Shown here piece after piece: positions 33,398 through 41,575 of a stretch of DNA of 64,000 bases. The position numbers were made by a program, and so were the translations under genes. Positions within the stretch are counted from its first letter, which is position 1; the number at the start of each line of letters is the position of its first letter. The notes beneath the pieces were generated by a model. That model was not told where the DNA came from and searched no databases. It saw nothing but the letters and a program-made list of their open reading frames with translations. Source of the DNA: a virus; IMG/VR virus record IMGVR_UViG_3300034104_003795, positions 209,998-273,997 of that record; one strand, 5' to 3'.

Positions 33398-36313
33398 TTA
33401 AGAATCAAAAAATATTCCTAAAATTTGATTTAATGGTGCGAATGCACCTGTTAATTTGTAAGTGTTACCACCATATACGAATACAATACCTTCGTTTGGT
33501 ACAATCTTATCAAATCCACCCAAAGCATTTAAACGTTCTAACTCTAATTTTAATTTTGCAATCTTTTTAGGGTCACCACTTGCTTTTACTTGTTGAATTG
33601 TAGATTCCAAACGAGCTACCATTTGTCTTTTGGCACTATCAGGATTTGCTGTAAGTACCGAACTCATAAATGATAATACATCTGCACCAACTCCTAAAAA
33701 TATCTCCTCAAATCTCATTAGATTTTGCTTTGATATCTTTTGTTGGTCTTGTTTATCAGTTTGTTCAGCCCAAGCTCTTAATTTAGTATCTTGTATTGTG
33801 TTAATACGGAAACTCTTGTCACCAAAAGCCCATCTCTTAACCAATCCTATTTTTTCTTGTGTATCTAATTTTTTTGCATTCTTTTCAACAAACTTAGTCC
33901 ACCATGCTTGATGATAATCCGCTACTCCATCCGAATCACTTAATGTAAATTCAGATTGAAGTTTACTAATCATAGAAATATACTTTCCTTGTAATTTAGA
34001 AAGATGTTCTGATTTAGGTAACTTATTCATTGGTGGGCCTTGAATTGTGTATTTAGATTGTACGTGCGCATTTACTTGCTTAATCATACCGCCTAATATA
34101 GTTGCCGCTTGCTGATTCTCACCTACGATAGTACCATCAATATCGTAATCAAAAGTACCATGAAACACTAATAGCGGTTGATTGTAGGGGATTACATTTA
34201 CGGAGGTTGGATATATTACTTCCAAATTCATAAACGAACTACCATCCTTAAATATCTTTTTACGTTGAGGTTCTGATAGAGCTGCAATTGCTTTAGATAA
34301 ATCCTGCATAGCGAAATTGTAAGCATCTGTTAATCCACCTCTACCGGCAAATTTAGCAGCCACTTGTCCTATTGTCATAGCACCTTCGCCTTTGTTCTTT
34401 AAGTGTGATTTGTTACGAGCTGCAACTAATCTACCATTTACCCAACTAACTGCTAATGCTTGTCCATCGGTCTTCTCTCTTGCCAATTCTAAATCACCAT
34501 TCAATGCTCTTACCACAATTTGTTTAAGGTCACCAAATGTTAAACCCATCTCAATATCAAATGGATGTGCCATATGTCCATACGCACCACCTTCCAAAAT
34601 TAAACTCTCACTTAAAGATTCTTTTTTAACTTTTTTAAGTTGTGCCATTATTTTATCTAACTCTGCTCTTACTTTTAATTGAGCAGGTGAATTTGGCATC
34701 ATTTTAAGTGCTTTAAGAAATAATCTATCTCTTTCTCTTTCTAACTCTTTTACTCCTTCATTGAATGGAATTTCTATTTTAGAAAGTTTACTATAATAAT
34801 TTGGGTCTTCGTATAAATGGTCTAATGCAATTTCTTTTGCTATATTAACATCGGTTGTATGTTCTCTTTCAACGGCGTATCCTTTTATGAATTCGTTCTT
34901 TAAAGTTTGTGGACTGATATTATGGTGTTTAGCAATATCTTTTAAGGTCATACCCTTTGCTAATCCACCAGGTATCTGGTCTTCTTTTACCGGTTGATAT
35001 TCTTCACTATCATCTTTATTCAATTTAGATTTTAATTTCTTAACATCTTTCGGATTTGGTGCACCATTAATATATCCACCTGGTAAACTTAAACCAATAC
35101 CAGCCCCACCACCTAATCCCATTTCATCTAATATTTGAGATTCTATTTCATCCATAATTTCATTTATGTCTTGTTTTGAAATTATTTGAGGTTTTTGGTT
35201 TTTAGGAAGTTCCCAAAATCTTTTAGGTTTTTCCAATGGAGTATCTCTATTGGTTTCTTCCCAATCCTCAACGGTATGTGGGTCATCGGCAGGATTTAAT
35301 GTACTTTGTACTACATTATTAACTTTATAATAAGCCTTTCTAAATTGTGTTTCCGTATCTTTTGATTTACCCTTACCTCTCATAGCATCTGCTTTTGGAG
35401 TATGCAATTGTATATATCCACCCTGATTAAACCAAGGTTCCGGTTTTGTTACGTTTAATAATCTAATTTTCCCATCAGGAATATATCCAGTATCAGGCTC
35501 ACCTGCATCTGCTGCGTATCCGCCCATACCAGTGCTTTCTTTTAGGTTTTCTTTTTTAGGAATTCTAAAAGTTACTGCTTTCTTACCATTGATTGTTGGC
35601 ATTCCCCATTCATCCTCACCTATTGATTTAACAACTACTTTTTTATTTTTGAATTTACCCATTAACAAAGTATCACCAACTTTTACGTTTAGTTTAATTT
35701 CTTCGTTAATAGATTCTTTTAATTTTTTTAATTTAAGAGTTATCAGTTTGAATACTTGGTCATCAAACTTTGGATATGCTTTTGTAAAGTTTTTCTTTCT
35801 ATCGGCAGCACTACCCGCGCTTAACCAATAACGAACATCAGTTCCGCTAATTGGATTGGGTTGAGCAGGTGCTGCATAAACGTATCCTCTATCTAAATAC
35901 CCAGTATCTACTTTACCTTTATATTGTTTAAAGTATTTACCGCTTAAACGAGATGCATCTTTTTCACCTACCACCGTTATAAATCCAGTAGTATCTGAAT
36001 CAAACTTATTAAGTATCTCTTCTGGAGCATAAGGATTTTTAATATTGACTATTTTGTTTGATGGGATACCAAACATTGTTGTCATTATTGCTTTCTTTTC
36101 CTTAAAATTAAATGGAGATTTTTTTGAATCGGTAACATTAGAAGTTCCGATATATACGCTATCTTTACCGAATTTTTTAACCAAATGGTCATAGGTTGCG
36201 TAGTGACCTTTATGAAATGGTTGAAAGCGGCCAGAATAGACAACAACTACTTTGTCCATTCCTGCCGCTTCTCCCAATATTGTTTCTACTAAAAATTTTG
36301 CTAATCCCTTCAT
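33398..36313 (-). CDS. Nucleotidyltransferase (NMNAT-like) fused to a KxDG ligase-like domain
   Basis: 971 residues from ATG 36313 (an upstream TTG is unlikely). The N-terminal domain (about 19-210) has GRFQPFHKGH (residues 28-37, an H-x-G-H site) and ISGTDVR near 156, both signatures of NMN/pantetheine-phosphate-type adenylyltransferases. The middle is a linker with DEIESQILDEMGLGGGAG. The C-terminal domain (about 590-971) has EKTDGQALAVSWVNGRLVAARNK, a K-x-D-G motif near 613 as in ATP-dependent ligases and capping enzymes, and MNLEVIYP near 697 in the place of ligase motif III. Substrate unknown; NAD metabolism or RNA/DNA end repair are possible. An alternative start at ATG 36259 would begin exactly at the nucleotidyltransferase fold. 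Confidence 0.75.
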   Translation of the reverse strand: MKGLAKFLVETILGEAAGMDKVVVVYSGRFQPFHKGHYATYDHLVKKFGKDSVYIGTSNVTDSKKSPFNFKEKKAIMTTMFGIPSNKIVNIKNPYAPEEILNKFDSDTTGFITVVGEKDASRLSGKYFKQYKGKVDTGYLDRGYVYAAPAQPNPISGTDVRYWLSAGSAADRKKNFTKAYPKFDDQVFKLITLKLKKLKESINEEIKLNVKVGDTLLMGKFKNKKVVVKSIGEDEWGMPTINGKKAVTFRIPKKENLKESTGMGGYAADAGEPDTGYIPDGKIRLLNVTKPEPWFNQGGYIQLHTPKADAMRGKGKSKDTETQFRKAYYKVNNVVQSTLNPADDPHTVEDWEETNRDTPLEKPKRFWELPKNQKPQIISKQDINEIMDEIESQILDEMGLGGGAGIGLSLPGGYINGAPNPKDVKKLKSKLNKDDSEEYQPVKEDQIPGGLAKGMTLKDIAKHHNISPQTLKNEFIKGYAVEREHTTDVNIAKEIALDHLYEDPNYYSKLSKIEIPFNEGVKELERERDRLFLKALKMMPNSPAQLKVRAELDKIMAQLKKVKKESLSESLILEGGAYGHMAHPFDIEMGLTFGDLKQIVVRALNGDLELAREKTDGQALAVSWVNGRLVAARNKSHLKNKGEGAMTIGQVAAKFAGRGGLTDAYNFAMQDLSKAIAALSEPQRKKIFKDGSSFMNLEVIYPTSVNVIPYNQPLLVFHGTFDYDIDGTIVGENQQAATILGGMIKQVNAHVQSKYTIQGPPMNKLPKSEHLSKLQGKYISMISKLQSEFTLSDSDGVADYHQAWWTKFVEKNAKKLDTQEKIGLVKRWAFGDKSFRINTIQDTKLRAWAEQTDKQDQQKISKQNLMRFEEIFLGVGADVLSFMSSVLTANPDSAKRQMVARLESTIQQVKASGDPKKIAKLKLELERLNALGGFDKIVPNEGIVFVYGGNTYKLTGAFAPLNQILGIFFDS

Positions 36314-36318
36314 ATCAT

Positions 36319-36326
36319 ATAAATAT
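36319..36326 (-). promoter_or_regulatory. Candidate late promoter motif, start-proximal
   Basis: Sense context CCAATATTTATATGATATGAAGG. It ends only five bases before ATG 36313, so if it is a promoter the transcript would start inside the first codons, which favours initiation at ATG 36259 (preceded by GGGAG and AGGA). The other copies sit 17-42 bases from a start, with one at 145. Confidence 0.4.
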
Positions 36327-36351
36327 TGGAGATTATTGTTTTGCAAAATTA

Positions 36352-36714
36352 TTAAGCCAATCCACCTTGTTGTTCAGCTAGTTGCTTTCTAGTTGGTGCA
36401 CCTGGTTGATATTGAATAACACCTTCTTTAAGGTTAATTCTCATTTGTGGATATTTTTCATCCAATTCATCAATTGTTTGCTTGATTTCTTCAGTTATTA
36501 GTTGAAACTCAACTTCTGATTTTGCAAGAACTTCATCAAGTTTAACAAGTTCAGCTTGTATTTCTTTTTTTCTAAGATATATTTGACCGAAATCGTTTAT
36601 AAAGATATTTTGTTTTTGATTAAGTTGTTCTAACTTTTCTTTAACAGAATCATCTATTTTTACAGATTCAATCTCAATACTTTGTTTTTGTGGAATGTTA
36701 TCTAATTCACTCAT
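36352..36714 (-). CDS. Small coiled-coil protein, paralogue of the gene at 41261-41539
   Basis: 120 residues, helical and charged to about residue 90 (VKEKLEQLNQKQNIFINDFG, LDEVLAKSEVEFQLITEE), then a short C-terminal beta motif: LDEKYPQMRINLKEGVIQYQ. The same ending (LQKKYPNGEINLADGTISYE) closes the 92-residue protein at 41261-41539, and both begin MS with a similar coiled coil, so they are paralogues. One lies on each side of the four-gene heptose operon. A late-type promoter motif precedes each. Function unknown. Confidence 0.75.
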   Translation of the reverse strand: MSELDNIPQKQSIEIESVKIDDSVKEKLEQLNQKQNIFINDFGQIYLRKKEIQAELVKLDEVLAKSEVEFQLITEEIKQTIDELDEKYPQMRINLKEGVIQYQPGAPTRKQLAEQQGGLA

Positions 36715-36741
36715 AAGTTTGTTTTTTATTGTTTTGTATAT

Positions 36742-36749
36742 ATAAGTAT
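36742..36749 (-). promoter_or_regulatory. Candidate late promoter motif, C variant (sense ATACTTAT)
   Basis: Sense context GAATATACTTATATATACAAAAC, 28 bases before the coiled-coil gene at 36714 and directly behind the stop of the kinase gene. It shares at least 17 consecutive bases with the copy at 33371-33378. Confidence 0.55.
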
Positions 36750-36757
36750 ATTCTTTT

Positions 36758-37510
36758 TTATTTTTTAAATACCGAAACTCCTTTTTCTTTTACAACTTCT
36801 CCGGCACAATAATTAGCCCAATCAATAGATTCTTCTACATTATTAGAATCCAAATACCTGGATACAAATCCGGCTACAAATGTATCACCCGCTCCACTTA
36901 CATCGGCATTTTGAATTCTTTTAGTTCCAATTATCTTACCTCTATAACTTGCTCCCCTACCGTCCAACGTAATGATACATTTATTATATAACCAATCAGT
37001 ATCTCTAATAATAGAATCATTATTTTGAGCTTCAAATCTGTTTATTTTTATAAAGGATGTGTTTTTACACCAATCACCTAAATGCTTTTTGGTATCTACT
37101 ATCGTAAATTTGGCCATAGATGATATCTTATCAATATCTTCTTCGGTTAGGAATCCCTTACAATAATCCGATATAACAACCGCATCATATTTTACCAAAT
37201 CCGGCAAATCGTAGATATCAATTCTATTTGTAGTATCATTTTCATCAACTCGCAAATATAATTCATTTGTATCTTTGTTTACATATCGTGTTTTAGTAAT
37301 ATTACCTTTATCAAAATATGTATCAACATCCAATCCCATAGCTTCTAAATTAGATGCTGTGTTGCCCGCCATTCCTTTACTCCAAACTTTTAATTCATCT
37401 ATTGGTAAGAAAACTGGTCCATTTCCTTCTGGAGATTTTCTACTTGTTATGCCATACCAAAAAATATCGGTACAAACCTCTCCAATAACTAAAACTTTAT
37501 ACTTACGCAT
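36758..37510 (-). CDS. PfkB-family sugar kinase, HldE kinase-domain-like (heptose-7-phosphate kinase)
   Basis: 250 residues. The family phosphorylates D-glycero-D-manno-heptose 7-phosphate at C1, a step towards ADP-heptose. It shows the HldE-type N-terminus (VIGEVCTDIFWYGITSRKSPEG, compare DRYWYGPTSRISPEAP in HldE), the PfkB glycine motif GMAGNTASNLEAMG, the DYCKGFL segment, and the C-terminal PfkB active site VSGAGDTFVAGF. It is shorter than the HldE kinase domain (about 315 residues), with loss in the middle. It overlaps the nucleotidyltransferase gene by eight bases. HldE is usually one bifunctional protein; here its two activities are separate genes. The phosphorylated sugar is inferred from the partner genes. 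Confidence 0.8.
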   Translation of the reverse strand: MRKYKVLVIGEVCTDIFWYGITSRKSPEGNGPVFLPIDELKVWSKGMAGNTASNLEAMGLDVDTYFDKGNITKTRYVNKDTNELYLRVDENDTTNRIDIYDLPDLVKYDAVVISDYCKGFLTEEDIDKISSMAKFTIVDTKKHLGDWCKNTSFIKINRFEAQNNDSIIRDTDWLYNKCIITLDGRGASYRGKIIGTKRIQNADVSGAGDTFVAGFVSRYLDSNNVEESIDWANYCAGEVVKEKGVSVFKK

Positions 37511-37892
37511 TATGTATTAAATTTGAAGTACTGAATCCTTCTATTTTTTCAAAGTATTTAATTTCTTTGGCAAATTCTTTACCTATTATTTTTTTATTCT
37601 TATACTCATCACCAATTACAAAAAAATCAGGATTGTATCTTTTAATTTGTTCTTCTAATTGTTTATCACTTCCAAATATTACAACTATATCAACACCTTC
37701 TATTTGCATTAAGTTAAACACTCTTTGACCTTCGGTATGAAAAGGTCTATCAGTTCCTTTTAGTTCTTTTACTCTAATATCAGAATCAATACCAATAACC
37801 AATTGGTCACCTAATGATTTTGCGTATTCAATTAGTTTAAAATGACCGTAGTGTAAAATATCAAAACAACCGTTAATCCAAACTTTTTTCAT
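37503..37892 (-). CDS. HldE/RfaE2-like nucleotidyltransferase (ADP-heptose synthase type)
   Basis: 129 residues. The family transfers AMP to heptose 1-phosphate to give ADP-heptose. It has the cytidylyltransferase site GCFDILHYGH (H-x-G-H), GIDSDIRVKELKGTDRPF, matching the LKGPxRP segment of HldE, and the C-terminal GFSTSNLI motif. The central IEGVDIVVIFGSDKQLEEQI also follows the HldE pattern. It is slightly shorter than stand-alone RfaE2/HldC proteins (about 160 residues). It overlaps both neighbours (eight bases with the kinase, one with the heptosyltransferase), so the three are translated together. A CDP-glycerol-type enzyme is the main alternative but the LKG motif and kinase partner favour ADP-heptose. 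Confidence 0.85.
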   Translation of the reverse strand: MKKVWINGCFDILHYGHFKLIEYAKSLGDQLVIGIDSDIRVKELKGTDRPFHTEGQRVFNLMQIEGVDIVVIFGSDKQLEEQIKRYNPDFFVIGDEYKNKKIIGKEFAKEIKYFEKIEGFSTSNLIHNA

Positions 37893-39049
37893 TATAAGAA
37901 TTTTTCCAACTCTTTTATTACCATTTCAGATGTAATACTTTTAGTACATTCAAATTGTCTTTCAGTATCTTTATGGTCAGGACACCAATTCCAATCACCG
38001 GCATCCAATTTAACTCTATTAAAACATCCTTCACATTTTCCGTCAGGTGCACCAATTCTAATACAATCTTCCATCTCTGCCCATCTATAAGAGAATCCAC
38101 TTATTAATACCGTTGGTACATCTAATGCCCAACTCAACCAACTCAAACCACTACCAATACCAATAAATGCTTTTGATTTTTTCATTTCATCCATTACTAA
38201 TTCAATTGGACCGTTTGGATGATGAATTACTCCTATTGGTAATTTATTTCCCATATAGTTATCACCTTCTTTAGAAAGTAATTTTACTAAATAACCCCTA
38301 CCAATCAACCAATCAACTACTTCTTGCCAACCGGTTGGATTGTTCCAAAATTTAGATTGCGCAGTACCATAAGTTGCAATACAAACCTGTTTAATATCAT
38401 TATCTATTTTTACAGGTCTTTGTTTTACTTTTGGTTTTATTTCTTTAAATTCTAACCCAAGTATATCAGAACACATTTTTTGCATTGTTACTGATTTTGG
38501 GTCTGCTGGATTTTTGAATCCATTTACCGAACCATTTTCATTATAAAATAGTCCAACCGAATACATCGCATATAAATTAGGAACAGGTGTACCAGGTTGT
38601 ACAAACTCAATATCAGGATATTCTCCTAAAAACATATCGTTCATAAAGGTAGATACTATTACTTCACATTTATGCTGCTTTTTAAATTCTTGTACATAAG
38701 GTATCCAGGCTAAACTATCTCCCAATGCTTTTGAATCCATTGCAATATAAACTCTCTTACCTTCGGCGTTAAATACCATACTATACCATTCTACGCCATT
38801 TTCGTAAATAACAATTTTCCATTCAATAAAATACTGAATACTACATCTACACCAACAATTGTTATCTATGCTTGTTGTATAGCAAATTTGACCGGTTTTA
38901 TTATTAATAAAATCAACTTTATAATTTGCCTTCTTTGGTCCTTTAATTTCTACAAAAGGACCATTAATAAAATGTATAAGTACATTGTTATTTATTTCCC
39001 TAATGCTTTTATTATTTTTTTTAAGATTATCGTAAATCATTAACTCCAA
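37892..39049 (-). CDS. Protein O-heptosyltransferase, autotransporter (TibC/Aah, BAHT) type
   Basis: 385 residues. This family transfers heptose from ADP-heptose to serines of bacterial autotransporter adhesins. The N-terminal beta domain (FINGPFVEIKGPKKANYKVDF, then WKIVIYENG) is the part that separates BAHT enzymes from LPS heptosyltransferases. The GT-B core has MDSKALGDSLAWIPYVQEF (the GDxLA motif) and IGIGSGLSWLSWALDVPTVLISGF for nucleotide-sugar binding. Near the C-terminus four cysteines (339, 342, 356, 368) match the iron-finger motif known in this family. It overlaps the gene before by ten bases. Substrate is inferred: the phage's own Ser/Thr-rich fibre proteins are the obvious candidates. 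Confidence 0.85.
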   Translation of the reverse strand: MELMIYDNLKKNNKSIREINNNVLIHFINGPFVEIKGPKKANYKVDFINNKTGQICYTTSIDNNCWCRCSIQYFIEWKIVIYENGVEWYSMVFNAEGKRVYIAMDSKALGDSLAWIPYVQEFKKQHKCEVIVSTFMNDMFLGEYPDIEFVQPGTPVPNLYAMYSVGLFYNENGSVNGFKNPADPKSVTMQKMCSDILGLEFKEIKPKVKQRPVKIDNDIKQVCIATYGTAQSKFWNNPTGWQEVVDWLIGRGYLVKLLSKEGDNYMGNKLPIGVIHHPNGPIELVMDEMKKSKAFIGIGSGLSWLSWALDVPTVLISGFSYRWAEMEDCIRIGAPDGKCEGCFNRVKLDAGDWNWCPDHKDTERQFECTKSITSEMVIKELEKFL

Positions 39050-41208
39050 GTTTTTACTGTTTGGTCTATAAGAGAATATCCTTCGGATTGTTTACAATAT
39101 ACTTTATTTGTTGTATATCTAAGCTTTGGTTCTTTGTAAAACACATCAGTAAGCCATAAATCAAATCCTTCCCACGGCGTATCATTGAATCTATCAATCC
39201 ACCATTGTTTAGTTCGATTTGGTATTAAGTATGCATGTGCTAAATCTTGATTTGCTGCAGTTTTACTGAATAGTTCATCAACTTTTTCTTTATTTCTAGA
39301 ACTATTATTTGCCAATCCAACATAGTAAACATCATCTCTTTCCGATATAAAACAAGCCTTATTTACTATATCCACAAATTCTTCTAAACCGGTATAAATA
39401 AATGCATCTGCTTCAAATATCAAAGTATAATCATATTCATCGCTCATTGTTTCCAAAGCCTTTCTATGAGCAGAAAAACATCCATAATGTCTGCCAGTTA
39501 AAGGTCCTAATCCATTTCCAAAATTACCAGGTTTATCTGATATATGTTCTGGTCTTTTACAATGTTCGGATGGTGGAGTTTGGTCATATGGTTTGTTTAC
39601 CATTGGTAGATAATCAATACCATATTTTGATAATTGTTTTAAAGATGCTCTACTCACTCTTTCTCTAACATCATCTGGTCTAGTTAATAGGTGTCTAACT
39701 TGTATTTTTGGTTTTCTACGAATAAATGAACGAAATCCTTCTTTAAATTGCCCATAGAAGAATTCATTTGCCGCTTGTGTAACTCCGTGAAATACACCAT
39801 AATCATCACCACTTACAATTCCACCTGGTTTAACTTTATTATACCAAAATTGTAAATCTTCTTTTAATGCATCGTAACTATGACCAGCATCTAACATTAT
39901 ATAATCTATACTTCCATTTGCAAACTGATTAGATGCATTTTTAGAAGTATCTTTAATCATATTGATATTATCATAGTTATCTGATAATATTGTGTTATCA
40001 ATAAATTCATAAAAGATATCACCATTAAATGAACCAACAATTGTTTGATGTATATCTTCATCATCAGTTCCTTTCCAAGTATCTACCGTTGTGAACTTTA
40101 TGTTCTTTTTAGATTCTCTAATTTTTTCTGCTAAATAATTTGTTGATTTACCAAACCATGCACCTACTTCTACAAACACATCATCATTTCCCGCACTTTC
40201 TACAACCTCATCATAAAGTTCTCTATATGCAAACCAACCAGGAATTTCATTAAATTCAGGTTGTAATTTTTCTAAAATAATTCTTTTGGTAAGTTTTAAA
40301 TCATCATTGATATAAGTTACCAATGAGTTATTATCGTATGTATCCAAATATGTATGTAAATTTCTAAAGATACATGGTAATTTATACGATAGTGCTTCTT
40401 TTATAGAAAGTGGATTTAATTCCAATATAGATGAAAAGTAAAAAAGGTCACATGCTGCATAGAATGTATCAACATCATCACGCTCTCCCCATATTACACA
40501 ATTTTCAGGTTTATGTTTCATTAAAGGTAACCAATAATGTTCATAGTTCATAGCTTGGTTTCCAACAAAGTGAAACTTAATTTTATATTTTTCTAATTGC
40601 CTAGCTATTGAAAATATTTCACCCTGATTTTTACCAGGTGAAAATAATCCAACCATTAAAACATGTTTCCATTCAGAATCTAATCCCAATTGTTGTTTTG
40701 CAATTTGTTTATCAAAAACATATTCACTAATAGGATATTCCCATAGAGTAGTTTCAACTCCTAAATTCGCTTCATCAAACTTTTGTTTACTCCATTCAGA
40801 AACCAAAACATAACGGTCTGGTTGATATATAATTTCAGATGGTGTTGTAAACGAACCATGTGTTGTTGCCAAAATAAAATAAGACCTATCCTTTGTAAAG
40901 ATACTATCTAAAACGTAGGTTGGTAAATCAAATTGTGGTATTTCTTGGAAATGTATAACATCTGGATTAAATTTTTCAATTACATCCAATATCTTAGTCT
41001 TATCCTCACCCAATGTGTGAACTACTGCTAATTTTTTTATTCTATTTTTTTGAACAACAAACGCATCACCGCCGCTGTTGTTTATTTCAACCACTTCAAT
41101 ATCGAAATCATTAACAAAATGTTCGATTTGTTTATAGGTGTATTGGGGCTGTCCTCCTGTTGATAAGTGGGGACAGACGTAAAGTAACTTTTTTCTTTCT
41201 GTTTTCAT
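39040..41208 (-). CDS. Trimodular GT-B glycosyltransferase / SAM methyltransferase / GT25-like glycosyltransferase
   Basis: 722 residues. Part 1 (about 1-305) is a GT-B glycosyltransferase: LLYVCPHLSTGGQPQYTYK, the GLFSPGKNQGEI motif, and ELNPLSIKEALSYKLPCIF, the donor-site E-x7-E region. Part 2 (about 325-485) is a class I methyltransferase with VFVEVGAWFGKSTNYLAEKI (motif I), TVDTWKGTD, and IDYIMLDAGHSYDALKEDLQFW plus GGIVSGDDY, like the cephalosporin hydroxylase/Methyltransf_24 group. Part 3 (about 500-722) resembles LPS glycosyltransferase family 25: GCFSAHRKALETM and LIFEADAFIY in the place of the usual GCFLSH and EDDA motifs. First gene of the heptose operon, behind a host-like promoter. 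Probably extends and methylates a glycan. Confidence 0.85.
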   Translation of the reverse strand: MKTERKKLLYVCPHLSTGGQPQYTYKQIEHFVNDFDIEVVEINNSGGDAFVVQKNRIKKLAVVHTLGEDKTKILDVIEKFNPDVIHFQEIPQFDLPTYVLDSIFTKDRSYFILATTHGSFTTPSEIIYQPDRYVLVSEWSKQKFDEANLGVETTLWEYPISEYVFDKQIAKQQLGLDSEWKHVLMVGLFSPGKNQGEIFSIARQLEKYKIKFHFVGNQAMNYEHYWLPLMKHKPENCVIWGERDDVDTFYAACDLFYFSSILELNPLSIKEALSYKLPCIFRNLHTYLDTYDNNSLVTYINDDLKLTKRIILEKLQPEFNEIPGWFAYRELYDEVVESAGNDDVFVEVGAWFGKSTNYLAEKIRESKKNIKFTTVDTWKGTDDEDIHQTIVGSFNGDIFYEFIDNTILSDNYDNINMIKDTSKNASNQFANGSIDYIMLDAGHSYDALKEDLQFWYNKVKPGGIVSGDDYGVFHGVTQAANEFFYGQFKEGFRSFIRRKPKIQVRHLLTRPDDVRERVSRASLKQLSKYGIDYLPMVNKPYDQTPPSEHCKRPEHISDKPGNFGNGLGPLTGRHYGCFSAHRKALETMSDEYDYTLIFEADAFIYTGLEEFVDIVNKACFISERDDVYYVGLANNSSRNKEKVDELFSKTAANQDLAHAYLIPNRTKQWWIDRFNDTPWEGFDLWLTDVFYKEPKLRYTTNKVYCKQSEGYSLIDQTVKTWS

Positions 41209-41222
41209 TCTAAAAATAATAT

Positions 41223-41254
41223 CAAATATACAAAATTTTTCTTAATCTACCAAA
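41223..41254 (-). promoter_or_regulatory. Host-like promoter TTTG-N20-TATATTTG for the heptose operon
   Basis: TTTG (41254-41251), exactly 20 bases, then TATATTTG (41230-41223), 14 bases before ATG 41208. The spacer ends in TTTTG, like the methyltransferase promoter. Because the four downstream genes overlap or abut, this one promoter would drive the whole ADP-heptose and glycosyltransferase set. Confidence 0.65.
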
Positions 41255-41260
41255 TTTATT

Positions 41261-41539
41261 TTAGGATTCATAAGAAATAGTACCATCCGCTAGGTTTATT
41301 TCACCATTAGGATACTTTTTTTGTAAATCTGATATGCTGTTTTCTAGTTTGAGTGCAAGTAAATCAAATTTTTCTTCGGTTTCTTTTTTAATAGCTTCGA
41401 ATTTTTCGATTTCAGTTTTAAACTCTCTTATTTTAAAACTTATTTCTCCCACTTGAAATATCAACATACTAAGCTCTGACTGAGTATTGTTTATGTAATC
41501 TAGTGTGTCTTGTGATAATTTTTCTTTAATTTGTGACAT
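41261..41539 (-). CDS. Small coiled-coil protein, paralogue of the gene at 36352-36714
   Basis: 92 residues. A coiled coil (LSMLIFQVGEISFKIREF, EKFEAIKKETEEKFDLLALK) ends in LQKKYPNGEINLADGTISYE, matching LDEKYPQMRINLKEGVIQYQ at the end of the 120-residue protein on the other side of the heptose operon. A late-type motif lies 17 bases before the start. No function can be named. Confidence 0.75.
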   Translation of the reverse strand: MSQIKEKLSQDTLDYINNTQSELSMLIFQVGEISFKIREFKTEIEKFEAIKKETEEKFDLLALKLENSISDLQKKYPNGEINLADGTISYES

Positions 41540-41555
41540 AATTTATTGTTTGTAT

Positions 41556-41563
41556 ATAAATAT
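41556..41563 (-). promoter_or_regulatory. Candidate late promoter motif (sense ATATTTAT)
   Basis: Sense context ATATATATTTATATACAAAC, 17 bases upstream of ATG 41539. The right flank (TATATACAAA) is shared with the C-variant copies at 33371 and 36742, extending the consensus for this subgroup. Confidence 0.55.
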
Positions 41564-41575
41564 ATATATTTTAAA

